Source of the DNA: Gnetum montanum
Lineage: Eukaryota > Streptophyta > Gnetopsida > Gnetales > Gnetaceae
DNA length: 64,000 nucleotides
NCBI GenBank assembly: GCA_015680685.1
Contig: MNCI01027046.1
Location: 1,562,995 to 1,626,994, forward strand
Direction: 5' to 3'
Program-made: the position numbers and the translations under genes
In this document: positions 58,461-64,000 of the stretch, piece after piece
How positions within the stretch are numbered: position 1 is the first letter of the stretch
Layout: every line of letters begins with the position of its first letter
The notes under the pieces: generated by a model
Seen by the model: only the letters and a program-made list of their open reading frames with translations
What the model was told of the DNA's origin: nothing
Database searches by the model: none

Positions 58461-59900
58461 TAGTGACATGAGGCACAACAAAAATACTGAATTTTTAAAG
58501 GATTTTCTTGAAATCAACGGTGTAAGCTGAGGACATTGGGCTATTGTTAAGAAGTTCTTGGGTAATTAGATGGTTTGGAAGACACAAATAATTATGATGG
58601 TGTGGATTTTATCACTAAAACCTTGGGTAGTAAGAAAAAGGTTATGTGATAATTCATGGGAACGTTGAGATTCAGAGGGGTAATAGTAAGGAAAGAATGT
58701 TATGAAAAATAAGCTGAGGGTGAGAAATGGTGTGTGTGAGCTATATCATAAGTGAATATTACAAAAGATTACACAAGTGGATCCTCCCCAAAGCAGGTTC
58801 CAACTGATAATGCCCTTGTGTAACCACACTTAAAGTGTCCATGGGCACTAGAAGGGTTAAATGTAATCCGCACTAACTCCACAAAACACACACATGTAAA
58901 TATCACCGGAATGAGGTAAGAATTCCATGTTACACACGACATGAGCTACAATTATACAAACAGTGAGATGAGACGAAGTATAGAAGGGATTGTAGAGATT
59001 GGAACATGAGGTAACTGACCTAGGGCATAGTGAATCCTATGTGTAAAGCATGATTAAGGTGTCATTAACCCATCGTTCCAAGATCAGAACCAAGTCCATT
59101 CCTCTAATCAGTGACATCACATTGTTTCATCTCATGATGAGCAACTATTAGAGTACCATAATAACAATGTGTTCAATCACTTGGCGTTTTGTTCAAGGGA
59201 GGAGTGATTTTTATTTTGTGACACTTTGTTTTTCTTCTTCTTCTTCTTCTTTTCTTTTTGAATACTAAATCCAGAGAAGCTACCAACCTTCAAGAATGGG
59301 TGCATGTCTTTCCAATGGGACCCTCTAGAACAGCATTGGATTTTTGAGTGCCCTTTTGATTACTCTTACTCCCATTTCTCATTAGATCTACAAGGATCTT
59401 AGTACAGCCACATTGCATGATAACTCCCACAGACGTCACCAAAGAGAATCCGCAAGTCCCCTTGATGTCACACCCTAGTCATTCCCTCTTGGTCCATCCT
59501 TCTTCATTCTGGGTACAATGAACACGAAATTAATTTTAAGTTTTTAAGAATGTCAAGAATATCATTGTATCTTCGAACAGAACCTCTTATTTGTAGAGTG
59601 GATGAGTGGGTGTAATGGGCTCACTGTCCAAATACTTGATCACTCAAGACATGAAAACATAGAACACACCTCAACCAACGATCCACATGAGTGTTTTATT
59701 AGTAGATGAGATTACTTACAAAAAATGTAAAAAAAAAAAGACAAAAAGACAAAAAGGTAAAAAGATAAAACAAGAAATTGAAAAATGAAAAACTGGAAAA
59801 CAAAAAGTTGTGAAATTAAAAAAATGAAAAGTATTTATTAATCCCGCTTGTTAGTAAAATGGGGGGTATTCCCCATAACTAAATGGTTGAGAGTGGCAAG
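58461..59900 (-). other. RT-5 spacer of post-integrase type
   Basis: On the minus strand GGGTGTGACATCAAGGGGAC (about 59,478) and CCACTCATCCACTCTACAA (about 59,612) match landmarks of the RT-1 and RT-2 spacers (15,599; 15,470). So gag is followed directly by sequence that normally follows integrase. Contains a (TTC)n run (59,231-59,252) and an A-rich tract (59,728-59,775). No gene seen. Confidence 0.6.
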
Positions 59901-61766
59901 GATTAATAAATGGAGGATGAGGATCCTTGCATGTTAGAAATATTGGGACTTGGTCGTATTTACCCCATCGGGGTTCACACACTTGGTTATAATAAGCATA
60001 ATGGGGCAATTTGTACGATGTAGTTCCTGGATAACAAGTTGACCCACTATGATGTTAGTGACCATTAGATGGTATGCAAGGATTGGGTTGTCACTCCCCA
60101 TTCCTATGTTCATTGGGTCATATTCTTGTTGGAGTGTGAGTTGGCAGCCCTAATGAAGTAACATGAGGTGTTGGGTTTGAAGGTAAGGGTGCACCACAAT
60201 GTGGGACTTGTACTGAGTTGGAGGATGTAGTGGCCTCTGAATTGTGTTATCCCTTCTTACGGTCATGTTTAAAGAAGGGATGCTTTGGATGTCAAGGAGG
60301 CTTTTCACTGCTGTTGGAAGTAGTAGCACAAGTAATGTTTGTGGGTTGTTGCTGTGGCGTAGACACTTTAGGAATAGTTGGTGGTGATGTAGAAGGAGGG
60401 AAAGGAGTATAGGCTACACAAGGTGGTGGTTGTGTTGGAGGCATGGGCTGATAGTATTGAGGAGAATGGTACTGTGGTGAGATAGAGTATGTTGGCCCCG
60501 TTGGAGGAACAGGATGTTGAACTTTATAAGCGTTTAGATTCGGATAATATGAAGGGTGTCTCTAGTTTAGGGGTGGTCTCCCCCACAACTGGGATTGTTG
60601 CCACTGTGATCGAACACAGTATCTCTGTACGAACTCTGGATGTAACGTATTTTCCCAATGCTCATGTAAATGTGACAAGATTGGGCATTGGCCCTTGGGG
60701 TGATCGTACAGGCATATGTTGCATTTATACGTATGATTGGCAGTTGAGCTCTTATTTTCCTTATCCCTTCTTTCTGATTGTCTACTATTTTGTCCTGCTT
60801 CTTGGGTTGTCAAAACTCTATCTCCAATGATATCGATAAATTCTCCACACTTTTGATACATCCATTCCAACATCTTATTGATCTTTGCCTTGGCTTCTTC
60901 TAATGATTGTTGTATCAGCAAATATGGTTCTTTCTCCTTGTGATTGGTTGATTTCTCCTTTTTATGATTATGGACCTTTGTTAAGTTGAGATTTTGGTCC
61001 CGTTGATGTTTTTCAACACTCTCCCATCTAGCCAATTCTCCTTCTTCTTTTGCTACCCGCTTAACAAGCTCTTGGACTTGATGGGTTCATAGTTCGTATA
61101 GTTGACCTTGGGCATACATCCCTTGGGTTTCTCTTGTTGCATCACGAAGCCCATCAATGATATGATACGTTAGCCTTTCCTCGGAAAACCCATGGCCTAG
61201 ACAATTGTTTAAGAGTGCATAATATCTTTCTAAGGCCATGTTAAAGGGTTCATGTTGTGCTTGTTTCCACTTTTGGATTTGTTTCCTCAAGGCAGACACT
61301 CTTGCGTAGGTTTGATATTTGTCATTAAAGACTTCTACCATTGTTGACCAACGTCGTATTGAATTTGGTTTTAACGATCTACACCATACTTTTGCTTGGC
61401 CAACGAGTGTCATAGAAAAGAGCTTAAGTTTTTGCCACCTGTTATCAATGTTATTCCATGTGTAGGCATCGTAGAAGGCTTGTAAATGTTGATGCGGATC
61501 TAAGGTAGATGGCTTTCTTTACGATGCCTATGTGAGATTCGAACAGTCTCTTGTATTTGCATGAAGCTTGTAGTGGCCAGTAGGGGTTCATCGTCATCTT
61601 GTAAGTTATGCTTTCGTGCGTTGGGACAATGTTGCCTTTGTTTATGTTTATAAGAAACCCCTACTTCAGGTTGCGTACTCCAATCTTCATCGTCATATAG
61701 TTCATTGGTTCTCCAATGAACTTCCTCACTAGGTGTGGTGTTGTTATCATCTTGTAGGAGAGGCAT
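59901..61766 (-). pseudogene. RT-5 gag, nearly intact
   Basis: Minus strand from ATG 61,766 (MPLLQDDNNT), 124 bp after the primer site. A frameshift near 61,505 separates the acidic N-terminal part from the capsid core (61,413-61,087: VWCRSLKPNSIRRW, FNDKYQTYARVS, LRKQIQKWKQ, LLNNCLGHGF). TGA at 61,087-61,085 (probably from CGA) leads to EEGELARWESVE. The knuckle CNICLYDHPKGQC (about 60,730) has CX2CX3HX4C spacing. After TAG 60,564 a long Pro/Gln/Ser-rich tail continues to about 59,900. Only three or so lesions in 1.2 kb of core sequence. Confidence 0.8.
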
Positions 61767-61889
61767 GGTTATGAAATTTGTGTGTGAATTTATATGTGAC
61801 TTTTGATAATTATTTCTTTCTAAAAGATTTACCGTTAAGTCCTTTACAATGACTTTGTATGATATAACTAATCTAGATAACTAGCACCA

Positions 61890-61907
61890 TCCCCAACAAT
61901 GGCGCCA
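61890..61907 (-). promoter_or_regulatory. RT-5 primer-binding site (tRNA-Asp-like)
   Basis: Minus strand TGGCGCCATTGTTGGGGA, one base inside the LTR, matches 15 of 18 bases of the tRNA-Asp complement, with an unbroken TGGCGCC. Confidence 0.9.
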
Positions 61908-61908
61908 A

Positions 61909-62677
61909 TGATGAGTGGTGAGGTACCCCTACACTCAACCATACAAATACGAGCGTTACACATGCAATCTGGTCAAACTCCGCAGACGGACTAGTTGTGG
62001 CATCTAGACAGTTAGCCTTAGGTCACAATTCGTTGTCTTCCCACCTGGACTAGTATTAGCTTTGTCACATATGGTTTAGTCCAGAGTGAGATGTATGATG
62101 GGTTTCTAATCTAATGTTATTCCTGAAGGCAATGGAAAGTAATATTAACTAAGCTAGGAGAGAAGGGTGAGAGAGAATCTAAGCTAGCCTAAATGCAATG
62201 TGCATCTGTTCCTTGATTATCAGTACACATCTTGGACTTCGTGCATGACTACCACTGGGATTACCAAGTGCAGATCCTAGGTACGCTACTAGGTTACCAA
62301 GTAGTCACACTTGAATGCTCGTAATCAAGTCGTACTCATTTTGCATTTTAACATGAGTTTAAGGATGAGAAGAGATTAACTAGGAAAGCAATAAATAATA
62401 ATTAAATAATTAATTAAACTAAGTGAATGCTGCAATGATGAAGTAATCTCAATCTTTATTGCCGGTCATGTGCATGTCCAGGTACGTCACACTCAAATAA
62501 AGGATGTCGTATAATTACAATCACCACACTACAGGCATACACTAGAAAATAATTCTATCTCTAGAGGGATAAAACTGCCAGAGTTTCGCTAAGGGACTAA
62601 ATCTAAGTGCGAAACAAGGGAGAGCTGCCTCTTATTTATAAAACTGGCAGCAGGTTGCCTCAAATGATGACTCATCA
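61909..62677 (-). repeat. RT-5 5' LTR, family A without palindrome array
   Basis: 769 bp on the minus strand, TGATGAGTCA...CACTCATCA. U3 is only about 40 bp and goes straight to TATAAATA (62,640-62,633) and AGAGGCAGCTCTCCCTTGTT. The related LTRs at 1-179 and 33,688 have GATATCG palindromes at this point. Confidence 0.85.
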
Positions 62678-63339
62678 CTAATCTTTAACTAATCCTAACA
62701 TAAGCATCTGGTCCCACTTTCCGTACACATCTTGAACCCACGTATCCATTGCTAGGTTACCAAGTGCTATGATACTAGATGCATCAAGCAATAACGCTGC
62801 TAGGATTACCAAGCAAATACGTGTTACGCTCGAAGCAGATGTACTTATGTATTTAGTCTATCTAGCTTATCTCACTTAATTATCTTAATTATGGAAAAAC
62901 ATTAAATAATTAACTAAAATCATTAAATGCATAAATAAATATCTAAACTATCCAGAATGCTACAAGGTTTATCAAGAAGCTCATCTTTATTGTCGTATAC
63001 ACTGTTGTGCTCAAGTAAAACAATGCTCAAATAAAGATCTATACACTTAATGACTCCTATTGCGGGCACTCAAGAGAAATATTCTAACTTTCAAATGTAA
63101 AAAGTACAAGAGTTCAGCTACTACTATGAATCTCATGCCCATAAACATGGCTACAAGCTCATATTTATAGTTTTTGCTAAAGTACTACGTTGACAAGGCC
63201 TTGTCAACATAGCAAATGCTACGTCGACATGGCCCTATCAATAGGGAAACACCACGTAAACAAGGCCCTGTCGACAGGGACCCGTCGACAAGGCCACATC
63301 AACGGAGGCCCGTCAATGTGGCACATTGATGCTTCATCA
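62678..63339 (-). repeat. Family B LTR fragment (U3-R)
   Basis: Minus-strand start TGATGAAGCATC at 63,339. U3 contains several GTCGAC words, including the perfect 14-bp palindrome CCCTGTCGACAGGG (63,266-63,279), then TATA box CTATAAATAT (63,161-63,170) and R sequence matching the RT-2 LTRs. It stops at the RT-5 LTR (62,677). The remaining U5 was not found. Confidence 0.8.
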
Positions 63340-63344
63340 TCAAT

Positions 63345-64000
63345 GCTATTACAAAAGAATTTATAGGTGATAAATATGATTATGATATTACATATAGGCA
63401 AAAGTTCTTTAAAGCTAAATTAGATAAAATAAAGAACCTTAGACCATTCTTAGATAGCATGGAAGAATGGTATTATAGAGGTAAGTTTACACATGATAGG
63501 TTTGCTAAGGAACATCTCTAAGGAGCAATGCCACAGCCTTTCTATGACAAATATCATGATGAGCTCCAACAACAACAAAAATCCCTTAGAAGACATGAGT
63601 TTTAGTGTCATTAGACAATGTTTAGAAAATGTTAATAGGAATATCTGTCATGACATGAAGGCCCCAAAACAAATTAAACCAATAGAACATAAAATGGGTC
63701 ATTCCTTCTATCAAGAGATCTATGCCAAGAATTTTGATGACTCTAAGTCACAAAGATCTCAATGTTGTTGCCATAAGAAAAAAGCTAATAAGAAGCAATG
63801 GAGACAAAAATACTCTAATACTAAAGATAAACCATAAGGAGTATTTCAAGGTATGTTCAAACGTAGATAAACCAAGCTTCATAAGAATGAAATTAAATGT
63901 TATATTTGCCAAGGGAATCACTTTGTCCATGAGTGTCCTAAGAAAAACAAGTATCCCAAAAAGGTAAATTTCATTGAGCATTACAATCTTTTTGAACAAT
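63345..64000 (+). pseudogene. Zinc-knuckle gag or coat-protein-like relic, runs off window
   Basis: Two overlapping frames: 63,360-63,590 (FKAKLDKIKNLRPFLDSM, then EWYYRGKFTHDRFAKEHL) and 63,493-63,999, the second with a Lys-rich block and then CYICQGNHFVHECPKK, a CX2CX3HX4C knuckle. A frameshift near 63,590 and three stops (about 63,520, 63,835, 63,877) break it. Lysine-rich sequence before the knuckle and KK-rich sequence after it recall coat proteins of endogenous plant pararetroviruses (Caulimoviridae) as much as gypsy gag. Without the protease and RT beyond the window edge I cannot choose. Confidence 0.45.

Larger units (their letters stand above)
55396..62677 (-). mobile_element. RT-5: pol-less gypsy element with gag and ORF2
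   Basis: Minus order: 5' LTR (62,677-61,909), primer site, gag (61,766 to about 59,900), post-integrase-type spacer (59,900-58,460), promoter-like palindromes, ORF2 (57,888-55,396, C terminus lost). No protease, RT, RNase H or integrase motif lies between gag and spacer, and no 3' LTR remains. Coding parts are less decayed than in RT-1, RT-2 and RT-4, suggesting a younger insertion. Confidence 0.7.

Noticed and set aside
59231-59252. (TTC)n run as a functional purine/pyrimidine element
   Set aside because: Short simple-sequence run in a spacer, with no positional counterpart in RT-1 or RT-2.
62678-63339. Joining this LTR fragment to 55,123-55,395 as one LTR split by RT-5
   Set aside because: The 55-kb piece aligns better with the RT-4 3' LTR than with family B, and the expected sequence between the two parts is missing.

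Overview
The window is repeat-rich nuclear DNA of a seed plant with a large genome. I see no intact host gene and no rRNA, tRNA or CRISPR locus. Nearly everything interpretable is nested, decayed LTR retrotransposon. The Ty3/gypsy pol fragments carry a DHFPLPF reverse-transcriptase signature, and three primer-binding sites resemble the complement of tRNA-Asp, which points to the Athila/Tat side of the family. Species cannot be told from sequence alone.

Layout. 1-179 is the U3 end of a minus-strand LTR. 273-1130 is a SWIM/MULE-type transposase-derived relic, 2320-2690 a Ty1/copia gag relic, and 3538-4960 unrecognised decayed coding-like DNA. A minus-strand Ulp1 (C48) cysteine-protease relic runs from about 18,750 to 6492 and is split by RT-1 (7969-17998), an Athila-like element with 5-bp target duplications ACAAT on both sides. 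RT-3 (about 19,800-28,920) is a Tat-like element with gag and protease only and a long tandem-repeat 3' region interrupted by poly-C and an assembly gap. 28,921-32,374 is AT-rich with a 355-bp tandem duplication. A copia relic (32,375 to about 34,920) is interrupted by a solo LTR (33,688-34,709). RT-4 (minus) is in pieces: 3' LTR and ORF2 at 34,922-38,691, protease, gag and a 5' LTR piece at 51,168-55,395. RT-2 (39,219-51,167) sits inside RT-4. RT-5 (55,396-62,677, minus) has gag and ORF2 but no pol. An LTR fragment (62,678-63,339) and a zinc-knuckle gag/coat-like relic reaching the window edge follow.

How the parts relate. RT-2, RT-4 and RT-5 share a second ORF (ORF2) between integrase and the 3' LTR. 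It is about 930 codons long in RT-2 and RT-4, with an N-terminal domain resembling the putative plant transposon protein family and C-terminal coiled coils. Its ATG follows an AG directly in all three copies, and in two of them a TACTAAT lies 22-28 nt upstream. In RT-2 and RT-5 a TATA box sits 470-500 bp upstream of that ATG, directly behind palindromic DNA. The same arrangement, short palindromes or hairpins just 5' of a TATA box, recurs in the U3 of every LTR family here with different sequences (GCGATATCGC, GTCGAC, ACTCTAA/TTAGAGT, GACTATGCTCT/AGAGCATAGTC, AGACGTCT). This and the ORF2 module are the two observations most worth following. All coding parts carry stops or frameshifts, many of them TAG or TAA one C-to-T step from CAG or CAA.
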